A DNA stretch of 43,191 bases from an uncultured Clostridia bacterium (GTDB lineage: Bacteria; Bacillota; Clostridia; Oscillospirales; Ruminococcaceae), in NCBI GenBank assembly GCA_944385925.1, contig CALWZE010000024.1, positions 1 through 43,191 on the forward strand. Direction: 5' to 3'. Position numbers and translations under genes: made by a program. Below, piece after piece: positions 9,350 to 18,403 of this stretch. Numbering within the stretch: position 1 is the stretch's first letter; every line of letters begins with the position of its first letter. A model generated the notes under the pieces. The model was not told the origin of the DNA. It worked only from the letters and a program-made list of their open reading frames with translations, and did not search any database.

Positions 9350-9514
9350 ATGGAAAATAAAAGGACTGAAGAACCGCGGCCTGCAACGCTGGACCAGATC
9401 ATTATTAAAGCATTGAAAGAACTTTACGACTCGGTCAGGATATCGGCAATGAAAGCCAAGCAGATATTTGACAAAACGACTGCGTACTGCGAACGAAAGG
9501 ACACGGAGGAATAA
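9350..9514 (+). CDS. small protein of unknown function upstream of the sigma-factor fusion
   Basis: A 54-residue hydrophilic protein beginning MENKRTEEP, with no membrane segment. I do not recognise a family. The start is set by a strong AAAGGAGAACAC-ATG site; an in-frame GTG at 9308 is possible but has no such site. The central part (DQIIIKALKELYDSV) looks helical and amphipathic, and there is one cysteine near the C terminus. It sits 111 bases before the sigma-factor gene on the same strand, which has its own likely promoter in the gap. It could be a small partner or regulator of that sigma factor, but this rests only on position. The 292 bases upstream (9058-9349) are AT-rich and hold no convincing promoter for it. 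Confidence 0.62.
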   Translation: MENKRTEEPRPATLDQIIIKALKELYDSVRISAMKAKQIFDKTTAYCERKDTEE

Positions 9515-9522
9515 AAAAGAGG

Positions 9523-9552
9523 TTGTTTTGCAGCTGCCTTCTGGATTATAAT
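9523..9552 (+). promoter_or_regulatory. candidate promoter for the sigma-fusion gene
   Basis: TTGTTT (9523-9528), an 18-base spacer and a perfect TATAAT (9547-9552) lie between the small protein gene and the sigma gene. This is a housekeeping-type rather than an ECF-type promoter. Confidence 0.5.
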
Positions 9553-9625
9553 TTCAAACGTGTTGAATTGCGCTTATACAAAAACTAAAAATACTAAAAC
9601 CATGAATGGGAAAAGAGGAGAAAAA

Positions 9626-11572
9626 ATGCAGGGGAAAGAGCTTGCGGCAATTATTGAGCAGGCAAAGCAGGGAAATCCGGAGGCTTTTGAAGCCTTATTT
9701 AATGAATTTAAAAATACCGCTTACGGAATCGGACTGCGTTTGCTTCGCAGCGAGTCGGATGCCGAAGATATTGTGCAGGAAACGGCGATCCAGGTTTACA
9801 GATTCCTGGACTCCCAGAAAGACCCGTCCGCCTTTTTTGGCTGGGTCAAGCAGATCGCGGTCAATCTGTGCAAAAAAAAGCTCAGAAAGAATACCGAAGT
9901 ACTTTTTGCGCAGCAGGAGGAGGACGCTCCGGTTGATCTGGCGGATGAACGGGAGGACAGCCGTCCGGACGAGGTGGCGGACACACAGGAGACGCGCAGA
10001 ATCGTCGCGAAAATGATCGAGTCCCTCCCGGAGGATCAGCGCGTCTGCGTACACCTTTTTTATGCGCAGGAAATGCCGGTCGATCAGATTGCCGAGCTGC
10101 TCGGCGTCAGCGCAAATACTGTCAAAAGCCGGCTGTTTTATGCGCGGAAAAAAATCGGCGCACAGGCAGTCGCTTACAAAGAGCAGGGCACACCGCTTTA
10201 TGCGCTGGCGCCTGTCTGGCTGCTGCGTCTTGTGCTGTCGGAAAGCTATGCCGGTTTGCGCCTGCCGCAGGCGGCTTCGGCAAAAATCGCAGCAAGTTTG
10301 CAAAACACATTATTTGGTCCGCAATCCGGCACGCCCGATCTGCGCAAGGCCGGGCAGGCAGCGGAAGGCGGAAAAACGGCCGCGAATGCTGCGTCTGCGT
10401 CTGCCGCGGCGGGAAGCGGCGCGGCCGGCGGCGGCCTGGTAGCAAAGGTCGCGGCGTTACCGATGGTTGTCAAGATTGTCGCCGGTGTGGCCGCCCTTAT
10501 ATTAATTGTCGGCGGCATTGCGGCAGAGTTTTTGTTGTTTAACGGCGGCAAAGAAGAAAACCTGCCCAGTTCTATTGTTGACGGCGGTTCAGATTTAACG
10601 TCGGAGGATATTCTGGGAAGCTGGTCGATGATAGAAAAAATTACTTACACAGGGGATGTTAACGGAAAAGAGTATTCTTTCAGCGACCCGGAAGGGAGAT
10701 GGGCCAACCTGATTTTTTATCAGGACGGAAGTTACATTTTCACTTATACAACAAATGCTGTTGGTTATACTGACAGAATGATAGAAGCGCGCGGGAGTTA
10801 TACGGTTGACGGAAACAAGCTGCTGATTTCCAACCCAACCGAGCTGGATAACCAGTTTTGGCAGGCGGTTCTGTATGGTGGGACGGTCAATGTTTCCGAA
10901 ATCGGCTTCAGGCTGGAAGACGGAATGTTGAAACTTGTTCTTGAATCGCTGGAAGATCCGAGCAAAAAATTGGGGGCGGATTTCAAAAGCGACAGTCAAA
11001 TCGTGACGGCGGGGGACGGAGCGGAGCAGACGGAAAAGGATTTGTCCGAACTGCTGCAGATTGCCAGTAAACTGCAGGAAGGCGAGATCATCGACGTGAC
11101 GGACGAGTGGCTGGATGTCTGGTGCAGCCGGTATGCCGGTTATTGGAACATCATTGAGCGGACAGGATTGGGCGACTTTCTGGGCGGAGTATTGCGTCAA
11201 AATCGTTTTTTCCAGATTTATCAGGAGCAGAATGAGTGGTATTATTTTGATGCAGCTTATGGCACAGGAGAAAGCAGTCCCGGCGTAATAAAAAATATGA
11301 GCCTTACGCTGAAAGAGGGAAAACCGGCGATTCTGCTGCAAGTTGAATATGAGGAGCATGACTTCGGCGGATCATATAGTCCTGCGTACGTCGCAGATTT
11401 TCATTTTTGTATCGGGCCTGCATACAACGCGGAAGAGCCGATGATGCGCCAAATCTATCTCTGGGACAATTATACGAATCACGGATATCCGACCCACGGA
11501 TTCTATTATGCAGGGGAAACTTTTGACGAAGCGTATGAAGCATATAAGGAATTCACTGGAATGCCGTTCTGA
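9626..11572 (+). CDS. ECF-type RNA polymerase sigma factor fused to a transmembrane and extracytoplasmic domain
   Basis: A 648-residue fusion. Residues about 20-88 are sigma region 2, with FEALFNEFKNTAYGIGLRLL and the SDAEDIVQETAIQVYRFL core. Residues about 128-178 are region 4, with SLPEDQRVCVHLFYAQEM and the helix-turn-helix IAELLGVSANTVKSRLFYARKKI. An Ala/Gly-rich low-complexity linker (about 240-272) leads to one membrane helix (about 278-305). The rest has two parts: a lipocalin-like beta segment (about 324-455: ILGSWSM, GRWANLIFYQDGSYIFTYT, GSYTVDGNKLLI) and a C-terminal region I do not recognise, rich in Trp and Tyr. With the sigma part cytoplasmic, the C-terminal 340 residues would face outward. 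The start is set by AGAGGAGAAAAA before the ATG, 22 codons inside a longer frame. There is no separate anti-sigma gene next to it, so the fused part may act as sensor and anchor in one chain. Confidence 0.85.
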   Translation: MQGKELAAIIEQAKQGNPEAFEALFNEFKNTAYGIGLRLLRSESDAEDIVQETAIQVYRFLDSQKDPSAFFGWVKQIAVNLCKKKLRKNTEVLFAQQEEDAPVDLADEREDSRPDEVADTQETRRIVAKMIESLPEDQRVCVHLFYAQEMPVDQIAELLGVSANTVKSRLFYARKKIGAQAVAYKEQGTPLYALAPVWLLRLVLSESYAGLRLPQAASAKIAASLQNTLFGPQSGTPDLRKAGQAAEGGKTAANAASASAAAGSGAAGGGLVAKVAALPMVVKIVAGVAALILIVGGIAAEFLLFNGGKEENLPSSIVDGGSDLTSEDILGSWSMIEKITYTGDVNGKEYSFSDPEGRWANLIFYQDGSYIFTYTTNAVGYTDRMIEARGSYTVDGNKLLISNPTELDNQFWQAVLYGGTVNVSEIGFRLEDGMLKLVLESLEDPSKKLGADFKSDSQIVTAGDGAEQTEKDLSELLQIASKLQEGEIIDVTDEWLDVWCSRYAGYWNIIERTGLGDFLGGVLRQNRFFQIYQEQNEWYYFDAAYGTGESSPGVIKNMSLTLKEGKPAILLQVEYEEHDFGGSYSPAYVADFHFCIGPAYNAEEPMMRQIYLWDNYTNHGYPTHGFYYAGETFDEAYEAYKEFTGMPF

Positions 11573-11830
11573 TGCTGCGTATGTGGCAAAAATTAAATCA
11601 GCGCGGGTTTTAATTCGGCATGTCTGGTGTGTGCTTGTGATACTGGGCAAGGATTGTCAAGCTATAATATTTTCAGCAAGGGTTTTTCTGCAATAAAAGC
11701 GGGCCTGAATAAGTTAATATGCAGCAAGATTTATGGGGTTAACAAGCTTTTTATCAGGTGATCCACTGAGAATTCGGAAAGGCCTTTCAGCCTGTGTGGA
11801 AAAATAAATGAAAAAATTTCCGATTAGGTG
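11573..11830. other. non-coding spacer between the sigma fusion and the tRNA promoter
   Basis: No gene is visible. An AT-rich hairpin (AATTAAA paired with TTTAATT, about 11591-11615) follows the sigma gene but has little T tract, so termination there is doubtful. A 12-base palindrome GAAAGGCCTTTC lies near 11778-11789. An isolated TATAAT at 11663-11668 lacks a matching -35. Confidence 0.4.
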
Positions 11831-11859
11831 TTGACAGAACGCTTTTTTTGTCCTATAAT
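11831..11859 (+). promoter_or_regulatory. consensus promoter of tRNA-Val
   Basis: TTGACA (11831-11836), a 17-base spacer and TATAAT (11854-11859) match the sigma-A consensus at all 12 positions. Transcription would start about 25 bases before the mature tRNA. Confidence 0.92.
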
Positions 11860-11892
11860 AACTCTCGCACCGCACAAAGCGCTGCAGCGTGT

Positions 11893-11968
11893 GGACGGTT
11901 AGCTCAGCTGGTAGAGCACCTGCTTGACGTGCAGGGGGTCACAGGTTCGAGTCCTGTACCGTCCACCA
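11893..11968 (+). tRNA. tRNA-Val (anticodon GAC)
   Basis: A 76-base cloverleaf. The acceptor GGACGGT pairs with ACCGTCC, with discriminator A and an encoded CCA. The D arm is GCTC-AGCTGGTA-GAGC. The anticodon stem CCTGC/GCAGG encloses TTGACGT, so the anticodon is GAC and it reads GUC and GUU valine codons. The T arm is ACAGG-TTCGAGT-CCTGT. It is a single-gene unit with its own consensus promoter and terminator. Confidence 0.97.
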
Positions 11969-11970
11969 TT

Positions 11971-12006
11971 AACCGGCATTGTCACTGATGACGATGCCGG
12001 TTTTTG
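11971..12006 (+). terminator. terminator of tRNA-Val
   Basis: AACCGGCAT pairs with ATGCCGGTT around a short loop, followed by a run of T residues from 12001. It begins two bases after the encoded CCA. Confidence 0.88.
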
Positions 12007-12321
12007 TTTATCGGCTTACTTATTTCAACAAAAAATTTGTATGAAAACCGGAACTGGTGGGGTATACAGAAAACCTGGCTTGTTTATGGGAGGCGGGATA
12101 AAAATAATGTTGACGCCTTTTGAGAAGTTTACCTGACAACCTGTTCAAGAGTTCATGGCCTTCAATCATTCTCTCGCGAGATTATTGTCTGCTTGGCTTA
12201 GTAAAACAAACAATAAGCTGTTCCTCAAGGCAGTTTTCGGCTATAATATTCAAAGCAGAGGACATTCCTGCCCGACAGTCGGTTTCGAGAAGGAGATATG
12301 CCGGGCCAGACGGAGGATACA
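12007..12321. other. non-coding spacer upstream of the DUF2142 gene
   Basis: No gene is visible. A perfect TATAAT at 12242-12247 is the best -10 candidate for the membrane-protein gene, but the sequence 17 bases upstream (TGTTCC) is a poor -35. A short palindrome TCTCGCGAGA lies near 12171-12180. Confidence 0.4.
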
Positions 12322-14421
12322 ATGAAAAAATTGCATCTGATCGATTTTTGCAAAAAACATAAATTGGGAATCGGGGTAGTTGTAAGCGCGGCAATTGGAC
12401 TTGCGCTTGCGCTCTGGTTTGGATATGCTTCCTTAAGCAAGCTGGATACAAAAGCGGACTATGAAATTCTGAATGATGAATATTCCGTTCTCAGCGGGAC
12501 TCTGTCGCCGGATACTGAGATCGTGCAGTTTTTACAGCTGCGCGAAAATACAGATATTTACGGTGTTCGATTGAAGTTGCAGAATGACGGTGCGGCTCAG
12601 GGAACGATTCACGTCAGGCTTTACGATGCGCAGGAAAATCTGCTTGCGGAAGGCTCAGCGCTGTGTGCGGAAGTGCTCAACGATGATTTTACAACATTCT
12701 TCTTCGACCATGCCGTAACAATGAGACGCGGAGGGGAATACAGCTTGTCCGTTTCCTGCGACAGTGCGGACGGCGCGCTGCTTTCTCTGTGGAAAAGCGA
12801 GGAAAGTATTAGCGGGTACCGGCTTGTGGAAGACGGAGTCGAAACTGCGGGCACGGTCGCTTTGCAGACAGTGACGCGCAGCGTCCTGCCTTCTGTCCAC
12901 ATAGTTTACTGGTTTTTTGCGCTGCTGCTGGCAGCTTTTTGCGCGGGCGTGTTCTGGCTGATATTTATCCGAAAAGCCAAAATTCAAACGATTTTTGTTT
13001 CTGCGGCGGCCGTGATCGGTCTGGTGTTTTGCTTTTTCACACCGCAGCTGGCCGCGCCGGATGAATATGTTCATTACACAACCTCCTATTACTACGCGAG
13101 CGGTTTGTTGGGGAAAGCGCAGAAGGATGAGCAGGGCAGACTGCTTGTGCGCCCATGCGATGCGCCGCAGGACGGCAAGCTCTTTGTAACCTCGCACCCG
13201 TATGACGCTTATGCTTATACCGAGCTTGCGCAGGGACTTACCTTAAATGACGGGACAAACGAGTGCACTATTCCGGTACAGGCGCGTCTTGCAACCTCCG
13301 TTTTTCCGCTTGTTTATCTGCCGCAGACAGCCGGAATCGCTCTTGCGCGTCTTTTGAATCTGGGGTACGGATGGACGCTGATTTTTGGCCGGGTGATAAA
13401 TCTTCTGGTATATATCGGGCTGGTTTGGACGGCGATCCGCCTGATCCCTTTTGGCAAAAGCGTATTATTTGCCGTGGCGCTCTTTCCGATGTCTTTGCAG
13501 CTTGCGGGGAGTCTTTCCTACGATACTTTGGTGAACGGATGCAGCTTCCTGTTTATTGCGCTGTGCTTAAAGTTTACCTATGCGGACAAGACTGTCAGCT
13601 GGAAACAGATGCTATGGCTTGCCGTGCTCGGCGCGCTTCTTTCGCCCTCCAAGGCAGTATATCTTGTTTTGGCCGCTCTTTGTCTGATAATACCTCAAAA
13701 TAAATACCCATCCCGCCTTGCCGCGCGCGGGAGCAAGGCAATGGTGCTCGGACTCAGTTTTGCCGCATGGTTTGCCTATAGCTTTTCGGACGCCATGTCG
13801 ATCTTCAGAGCCAATCCGGTCGTGACGGATGCAGCTGCGCAGCAGGCTGCCGCAGACGCGATGCAATCCGCATCTCAGGCAGTGCAGACTGTCTCTGAAA
13901 TTGCGCCGAACGGGGATTCCAGGCTGATGTTCACTGTCGGTTATATCCTTTCCCATCTTGAGCAGACAGTGGCCCTTGTTATCAACACAATTCAGCAAAA
14001 TATGTCGCTGTATTTACAGGGGCTCATTGGCGGCAGGCTTGGGGAAATTATCGTTACCAAAATAGAAGTCAGTTGGGTGCTGATTATCGGTATCTTGCTG
14101 GTCACCCTGCTTTGTACGCTGCGCACCGAGCAGCAGGCGGTTGTGCTCAAAGGTGGGCGGCGAATCTGGTCGCTGCTGGTTTTCGCGGGCGTTTCAGCGC
14201 TGATTGTCTTTGCGTGTATTACCTGGACGCCGGCAAACTACACAACGATTTTCGGCATTCAGGGACGCTATTTCCTGCCGGTGCTGCCGCTTGCGCTGCT
14301 GGCGCTTTGCAACAACACGCTTGTGCTGAAAAAAGATATTACCAGACAGCTTTGCTACTTGCTTTGTCTATTGGACGTCCTCGTGCTTTACGACGCGTTT
14401 GCGGTCGTGTGCAGCATTTGA
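12322..14421 (+). CDS. DUF2142 family polytopic membrane protein
   Basis: A 699-residue protein. An N-terminal membrane helix (about 15-35: GIGVVVSAAIGLALALWFGY) is followed by an extracytoplasmic beta-rich region of about 150 residues with VRLYDAQ and REGGEYSL-like segments. Roughly ten further hydrophobic helices follow. The signature TPQLAAPDEYVHYTTSYYYASG is the conserved DUF2142 motif, which resembles the acidic loop of GT-C membrane glycosyltransferases. The family often lies near cell-surface polysaccharide genes, though none is adjacent here. Two starts are possible. ATG 12322 has GGAGG with a 5-base spacer. ATG 12298 in the same frame has GGAG only 2 bases away. I prefer 12322. The transferred sugar or polymer cannot be told from the sequence. 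Confidence 0.85.
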   Translation: MKKLHLIDFCKKHKLGIGVVVSAAIGLALALWFGYASLSKLDTKADYEILNDEYSVLSGTLSPDTEIVQFLQLRENTDIYGVRLKLQNDGAAQGTIHVRLYDAQENLLAEGSALCAEVLNDDFTTFFFDHAVTMRRGGEYSLSVSCDSADGALLSLWKSEESISGYRLVEDGVETAGTVALQTVTRSVLPSVHIVYWFFALLLAAFCAGVFWLIFIRKAKIQTIFVSAAAVIGLVFCFFTPQLAAPDEYVHYTTSYYYASGLLGKAQKDEQGRLLVRPCDAPQDGKLFVTSHPYDAYAYTELAQGLTLNDGTNECTIPVQARLATSVFPLVYLPQTAGIALARLLNLGYGWTLIFGRVINLLVYIGLVWTAIRLIPFGKSVLFAVALFPMSLQLAGSLSYDTLVNGCSFLFIALCLKFTYADKTVSWKQMLWLAVLGALLSPSKAVYLVLAALCLIIPQNKYPSRLAARGSKAMVLGLSFAAWFAYSFSDAMSIFRANPVVTDAAAQQAAADAMQSASQAVQTVSEIAPNGDSRLMFTVGYILSHLEQTVALVINTIQQNMSLYLQGLIGGRLGEIIVTKIEVSWVLIIGILLVTLLCTLRTEQQAVVLKGGRRIWSLLVFAGVSALIVFACITWTPANYTTIFGIQGRYFLPVLPLALLALCNNTLVLKKDITRQLCYLLCLLDVLVLYDAFAVVCSI

Positions 14422-14436
14422 TTATTCAGTATTTTG

Positions 14437-14470
14437 GGCCGGCGCATCAGATTGCGCCGGCCTGTTGTTT
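14437..14470 (+). terminator. terminator after the DUF2142 gene
   Basis: GGCCGGCGCA pairs with TGCGCCGGCC around a 6-base loop (14437-14462), followed by TGTTGTTT. The T tract is imperfect but the stem is strong. Confidence 0.65.
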
Positions 14471-14739
14471 GGTGTGGGAGATTTCCAAGCTCCGCAAAGA
14501 AAATTTCCACACAGATTAAATTAACTGGGCAGGTGAAAATCGCTTTTTTGAAAAAAGTTTTTTTACAAAATATTGCAGGAAACGCACCAGAGAAATCCAG
14601 ACATCGGCAACCGAAAAAATGCGGAAAGGGGAGATGCAGCCTTTTATTGTTTCTTGTTTCGTCACTGCCGCTGAAAAAAGCAACAGGCTGCATAAAGTGT
14701 GGCACGATGGCGATTTTATGCGGATTTCGGCAGTGGATG
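14471..14739. other. non-coding spacer upstream of ruvC
   Basis: The ruvC frame stays open upstream through this stretch, but the extra codons bear no RuvC homology and the genuine start is at 14800. I see an AT-rich segment near 14545-14575 (runs of T and A) and no gene. Confidence 0.45.
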
Positions 14740-14769
14740 TTGCGGGAAACAACACAGTTGTGCTATAAT
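14740..14769 (+). promoter_or_regulatory. promoter of the ruvCAB operon
   Basis: TTGCGG (14740-14745), an 18-base spacer and a perfect TATAAT (14764-14769) precede the ruvC start codon by about 30 bases. Confidence 0.68.
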
Positions 14770-14799
14770 CCAAAAGTTAAAGTGGTGAGGTGTGACCGT

Positions 14800-15309
14800 A
14801 TGAGAATTGTCGGAATCGACCCCGGATATGCGATTGTCGGCTACGGCGCGATTGATTTTAACGGACATGCTTTTCGCCCTGTCGCATTTGGGGCGGTGCT
14901 GACCGAAGCACATACGCCGTTTACCGACCGCCTCATGCAGATTGAGGATGAGCTGACCGAGTTTTTTCAACTTGCAAAGCCGGATGCGCTTGCAATCGAA
15001 AAGCTGTATTTTACCAATAATAAGACGACCGCGATTGACGTTGCGCAGGCGCGCGGCGTGACCCTGCTTGCGGCGGCGCGGCTTGGAATTCCGATCTATG
15101 AGTACACGCCCATGCAGGTGAAAATGGCTGTTGTGGGGTATGGTAAGGCGGAAAAGGCGCAGGTTATGGAGATGACGCGCCTGATCCTCGGTCTTGATCA
15201 TCTCCCCAAACCGGACGATACGGCGGATGCGTTGGCAATCGCGATCTGTCACGGCCACACGGCGGCTTCCAATTTCGGTCAAATTCATGCGAGGACAATG
15301 CGGAAATGA
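14800..15309 (+). CDS. ruvC: Holliday junction resolvase RuvC
   Basis: A 169-residue endonuclease that cuts Holliday junctions symmetrically after RuvAB branch migration. The RNase H-like catalytic acids are D7 (GIDPGYAIVGYG), E67 (AIEKLYF) and D140/D143 (KPDDTADALAIAICH). The length is normal. The start is set at the ATG that gives the canonical MRIVGIDPG N terminus. A GTGAGGTG site lies upstream and a TATAAT promoter is close by. The stop codon overlaps the ruvA start (ATGA), so the genes are translationally coupled. Confidence 0.97.
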   Translation: MRIVGIDPGYAIVGYGAIDFNGHAFRPVAFGAVLTEAHTPFTDRLMQIEDELTEFFQLAKPDALAIEKLYFTNNKTTAIDVAQARGVTLLAAARLGIPIYEYTPMQVKMAVVGYGKAEKAQVMEMTRLILGLDHLPKPDDTADALAIAICHGHTAASNFGQIHARTMRK

Positions 15310-15899
15310 TTCATGTGCTGAGCGGAAAACTGATTTCCAAAACGCCGAACGACCTTGTGATCTCCTGCGGAGGCGTCGGTTTTTATGTGATGATCCCTTC
15401 CAGCGTCTATGCAGCGCTGCCGCAAAGTGGACAGGAAGCGACCGTCTACACCTATCTGAATGTTAAAGAGGACGGGCTGGAGCTTTACGGCTTCGCAGAC
15501 GAGCGCCAGCAGGCATCTTTCAAAATACTTCTTGGCGTTTCGGGGGTCGGTCCCAAGGCGGCGCTTTCAATTTTGTCGCTGTATGACGCCGACCGCATCG
15601 CGATTGCAGTTGCGGCAGGCGATTACAAAATGTTCACGGCCTGTGCCGGGGTCGGCCCAAAACTCGCGCAGCGCATCGTGCTGGAGCTGCGGGATAAGGT
15701 CAAAGGCCTTGGTTCGGCAGATGCTTCCAAAATTTCGGCGGTTGCATCGGCGCCGGCTGGTGCGGCCTCCGAAGCCCTTGCGGCACTGGTGTCGCTCGGC
15801 TTTTCCAACAGTGAAGCAGCTTCTGCGCTCAGCAAGCAGCCGGATGGCCTGTCCACGGAGGAACTGATTGCCTCTGCGCTCAAATCCATGGCAAAATAA
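15306..15899 (+). CDS. ruvA: Holliday junction branch migration protein RuvA
   Basis: A 197-residue junction-binding subunit that loads RuvB. Domain I is the OB-fold (IHVLSGKLISKTPNDLVISCGGVGFYV). Domain II has two helix-hairpin-helix motifs (LLGVSGVGPKAAL and TACAGVGPKLAQRIV). An acidic-poor linker leads to the C-terminal RuvB-binding domain (EALAALVSLGFSNSEA). The ATG overlaps the ruvC stop by four bases, and ruvB starts 15 bases downstream. Confidence 0.97.
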   Translation: MIHVLSGKLISKTPNDLVISCGGVGFYVMIPSSVYAALPQSGQEATVYTYLNVKEDGLELYGFADERQQASFKILLGVSGVGPKAALSILSLYDADRIAIAVAAGDYKMFTACAGVGPKLAQRIVLELRDKVKGLGSADASKISAVASAPAGAASEALAALVSLGFSNSEAASALSKQPDGLSTEELIASALKSMAK

Positions 15900-15914
15900 C
15901 GGGGGAAGGCGGCA

Positions 15915-16991
15915 ATGTTTGAACAGATCAATGATTTCGACAGCGATTTCGAAATGGATTCGCGGCTCGTTGGCCCCGCTCTGACCGAAGAAGACGCGGA
16001 AAATGAAAATTCGCTTCGTCCGAAAACACTGGATGAATATATCGGGCAAAAGCAGGCGAAGGAAAACCTGTCCATCTATATGCAGGCGGCCAAAGGGCGC
16101 GGTGAGTCTTTGGATCATCTGCTGCTTTACGGCCCGCCCGGACTTGGAAAAACCACCCTTGCACAGATTGTTGCGCATGAGATGGGGGTTAATATCCGGA
16201 TAACAAGCGGTCCGGCAATCGAAAAACCGGGCGATCTTGCGGCTCTTTTGACAAATCTCGCGCCGGGCGACATATTGTTTATTGATGAGATCCATCGAAT
16301 GTCCCGCAGTGTGGAAGAGGTGCTCTATCCCGCGCTGGAGGATTTTGCGCTGGATATCATTATCGGAAAGGGACCTTCTGCGCGGTCATTTAGAATCAAT
16401 CTGCCGCGCTTTACACTGGTTGGCGCCACCACAAGGGCGGGACAGCTTACCTCGCCTTTGCGCGACCGTTTCGGCGTCCTTCTCAAGCTGGAACTGTATG
16501 AGGTTGAGGATATCGAGAAGATCGTGCGGCGCAGCGCGGCGATTTTGGGCGTGGACTGCGATGAAGCCGGTGCGCATGAGATCGCAAAACGTTCGCGCGG
16601 AACGCCACGTGTTGCCAACCGGCTGCTTAAGCGGGTGCGGGATTTCGCGCAGGTGCTCGGCGACGGCCGGATCACGGCGCAGACCGCTGCGGACGCGCTT
16701 GCCCGCATGGATATCGATCCGCTTGGACTGGACAACATAGACCGCCGGCTGATGACGGCGATTATCCGCAATTATGGCGGCGGCCCGGTCGGGCTGGAAA
16801 CGCTGGCGGCGATGCTGGGAGAAGAAGCGGTCACACTCGAGGATGTCTGTGAACCGTACCTGATGCAGATCGGGTTCCTGACCCGCACGCCGCGCGGCCG
16901 CTGTGTGACCCGGGCGGCGTATGAACACCTTGGAATGCCTGTCCCGCAGGACAATGCAAGGCAGGAAGACTGCCAGCAGAGCTTGTTTTAA
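15915..16991 (+). CDS. ruvB: Holliday junction branch migration ATPase RuvB
   Basis: A 358-residue AAA+ motor that drives branch migration. Walker A is GPPGLGKT at 73-80 and Walker B is [10 protein letters not shown]. The sensor/arginine-finger region reads [18 protein letters not shown]. The C-terminal winged-helix domain carries [17 protein letters not shown] and RTPRGR. A GGGGGAAGG ribosome site lies 5-12 bases upstream. Length is typical, with a slightly long acidic N-terminal extension. It completes the ruvCAB operon; glmM follows after about 60 bases. Confidence 0.98.
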   Translation: MFEQINDFDSDFEMDSRLVGPALTEEDAENENSLRPKTLDEYIGQKQAKENLSIYMQAAKGRGESLDHLLLYGPPGLGKTTLAQIVAHEMGVNIRITSGPAIEKPGDLAALLTNLAPGDILFIDEIHRMSRSVEEVLYPALEDFALDIIIGKGPSARSFRINLPRFTLVGATTRAGQLTSPLRDRFGVLLKLELYEVEDIEKIVRRSAAILGVDCDEAGAHEIAKRSRGTPRVANRLLKRVRDFAQVLGDGRITAQTAADALARMDIDPLGLDNIDRRLMTAIIRNYGGGPVGLETLAAMLGEEAVTLEDVCEPYLMQIGFLTRTPRGRCVTRAAYEHLGMPVPQDNARQEDCQQSLF

Positions 16992-17050
16992 TTTTTACCG
17001 GTTAATTGGGGAAACCCGTGATTTCTACACATACTAAAGGGAGAACTTAT

Positions 17051-18403
17051 ATGGGAAAACTGTTTGGAACAGATGGCGTGCGCGGCGTTGCGAACGCGGA
17101 TTTGAGCTGTGAACTCGCATTGGATCTCGGCAGAGCGGCCGCATATGTGCTGACACGTCACACCGATCATCGCGCCAAGATCATTATCGGATGCGATACC
17201 CGTGTTTCCGGAGATATGCTGGTCAACGCCATGGCGGCGGGCATTTGTTCGGTCGGTGCGGACGCTGTTCTGCTCGGCGTGATGCCGACGCCGAGCATCG
17301 CGCTGCTGGTCAAACAGTACGGCGCGGACGCCGGCGTCGTGATCTCGGCGTCTCACAATCCCGTCGAGTTTAACGGCATCAAGATATTCAACTCTGAGGG
17401 GTATAAACTCGCGGACGCTATTGAAGATGAGATCGAAAGCTATATCCTTGAGCGCAAAGACGCTATCGAACTGAAAACCGGCGGCGAGATCGGCTCGGTC
17501 AGTCACCGCGAGGACTGTGTGGACGATTACGTGGACCACATTGTCAACAGCATTGAGGGCGACCTTTCCGGCCTGCGCGTGGTCTTTGACTGCGCAAACG
17601 GCGCGTCCTATGAGTGTGCAAAGAGAATCTTCAGCCGCCTGAAGGTGGACGCCGTCTTTATTGGGGATAAGCCGGATGGCCGGAACATCAATGCTGGCGT
17701 CGGCTCCACCCATCTTGACCATCTGCAAAAAGCGGTGCTTGAGTACGGTGCGGACATCGGCATCGCGTTTGACGGAGACGCTGACCGCTGCCTCGCGGTG
17801 GATGAACTGGGCAACGAGATCGATGGAGATATGATTATCGCCATCTTTGCGAATTACCTGCGCCGCAGGGGAAGACTTGCCCACGATACCTGCGTAGTTA
17901 CCGTCATGACCAACCTGGGCTTTATGGATTACTGCAAGAAAAACGGAATTCAGGCGGTCCGTACTGCGGTCGGCGACCGGTATGTTCTGGAGGAGATGCT
18001 GCGCAAAGGTTATGTCATCGGCGGTGAACAGAGCGGCCATGTAATTCTGACCGATTACTGCACGACAGGCGACGGAGAAATGACCGCCGCGCTGCTTCTG
18101 CAAATCCTCAAGCAGAGCGGCAAAAAGGCGAGCGAACTGGCAAATGAGATTCAGAAATATCCGCAGATCCTGAAAAATGTCCGCACGACAAATGCGGGAA
18201 AACAGGCATTTAAAGAGGATGAAGAGCTGCAGGGCTATATTGAAGCGGCGCAGCAGGAGCTGTTCGACACCGGCCGGGTACTGGTGCGCGTTTCCGGTAC
18301 GGAGCCGCTTATCCGCATCATGGTCGAGGGCAGGGACGAGGCGAAGATTGCCGCCATTGCCGACGACCTGGTGAATAAGGTCAACGAGAGGATCAACAAA
18401 TAA
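17051..18403 (+). CDS. glmM: phosphoglucosamine mutase
   Basis: A 450-residue enzyme converting glucosamine-6-phosphate to glucosamine-1-phosphate for UDP-GlcNAc and peptidoglycan synthesis. The phosphoserine is S101 in VISASHNPVEFNGIK. The metal-binding loop is FDGDADR, with D241, D243 and D245. The sugar-binding loop is GGEQSGHVI, and the C-terminal phosphate-binding motif is RVSGTEPLIRIMVEG. The start is the ATG at 17051, which has AAGGGAG upstream and gives the canonical MGKLFGTDGVRG N terminus. An upstream in-frame start 15 codons earlier is unsupported. The stop codon shares one base with the start of the next gene. It is usually found beside cdaA/cdaR in Firmicutes; here it follows ruvB instead. 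Confidence 0.97.
   Translation: MGKLFGTDGVRGVANADLSCELALDLGRAAAYVLTRHTDHRAKIIIGCDTRVSGDMLVNAMAAGICSVGADAVLLGVMPTPSIALLVKQYGADAGVVISASHNPVEFNGIKIFNSEGYKLADAIEDEIESYILERKDAIELKTGGEIGSVSHREDCVDDYVDHIVNSIEGDLSGLRVVFDCANGASYECAKRIFSRLKVDAVFIGDKPDGRNINAGVGSTHLDHLQKAVLEYGADIGIAFDGDADRCLAVDELGNEIDGDMIIAIFANYLRRRGRLAHDTCVVTVMTNLGFMDYCKKNGIQAVRTAVGDRYVLEEMLRKGYVIGGEQSGHVILTDYCTTGDGEMTAALLLQILKQSGKKASELANEIQKYPQILKNVRTTNAGKQAFKEDEELQGYIEAAQQELFDTGRVLVRVSGTEPLIRIMVEGRDEAKIAAIADDLVNKVNERINK

Noticed and set aside
9695-10303. A 202-codon minus-strand frame
   Set aside because: It is antisense to the sigma-factor regions 2 and 4, which have clear homology.
14434-14799. Upstream extension of ruvC
   Set aside because: The extra 122 codons cover a terminator, an AT-rich spacer and the promoter; the canonical RuvC start is at 14800.
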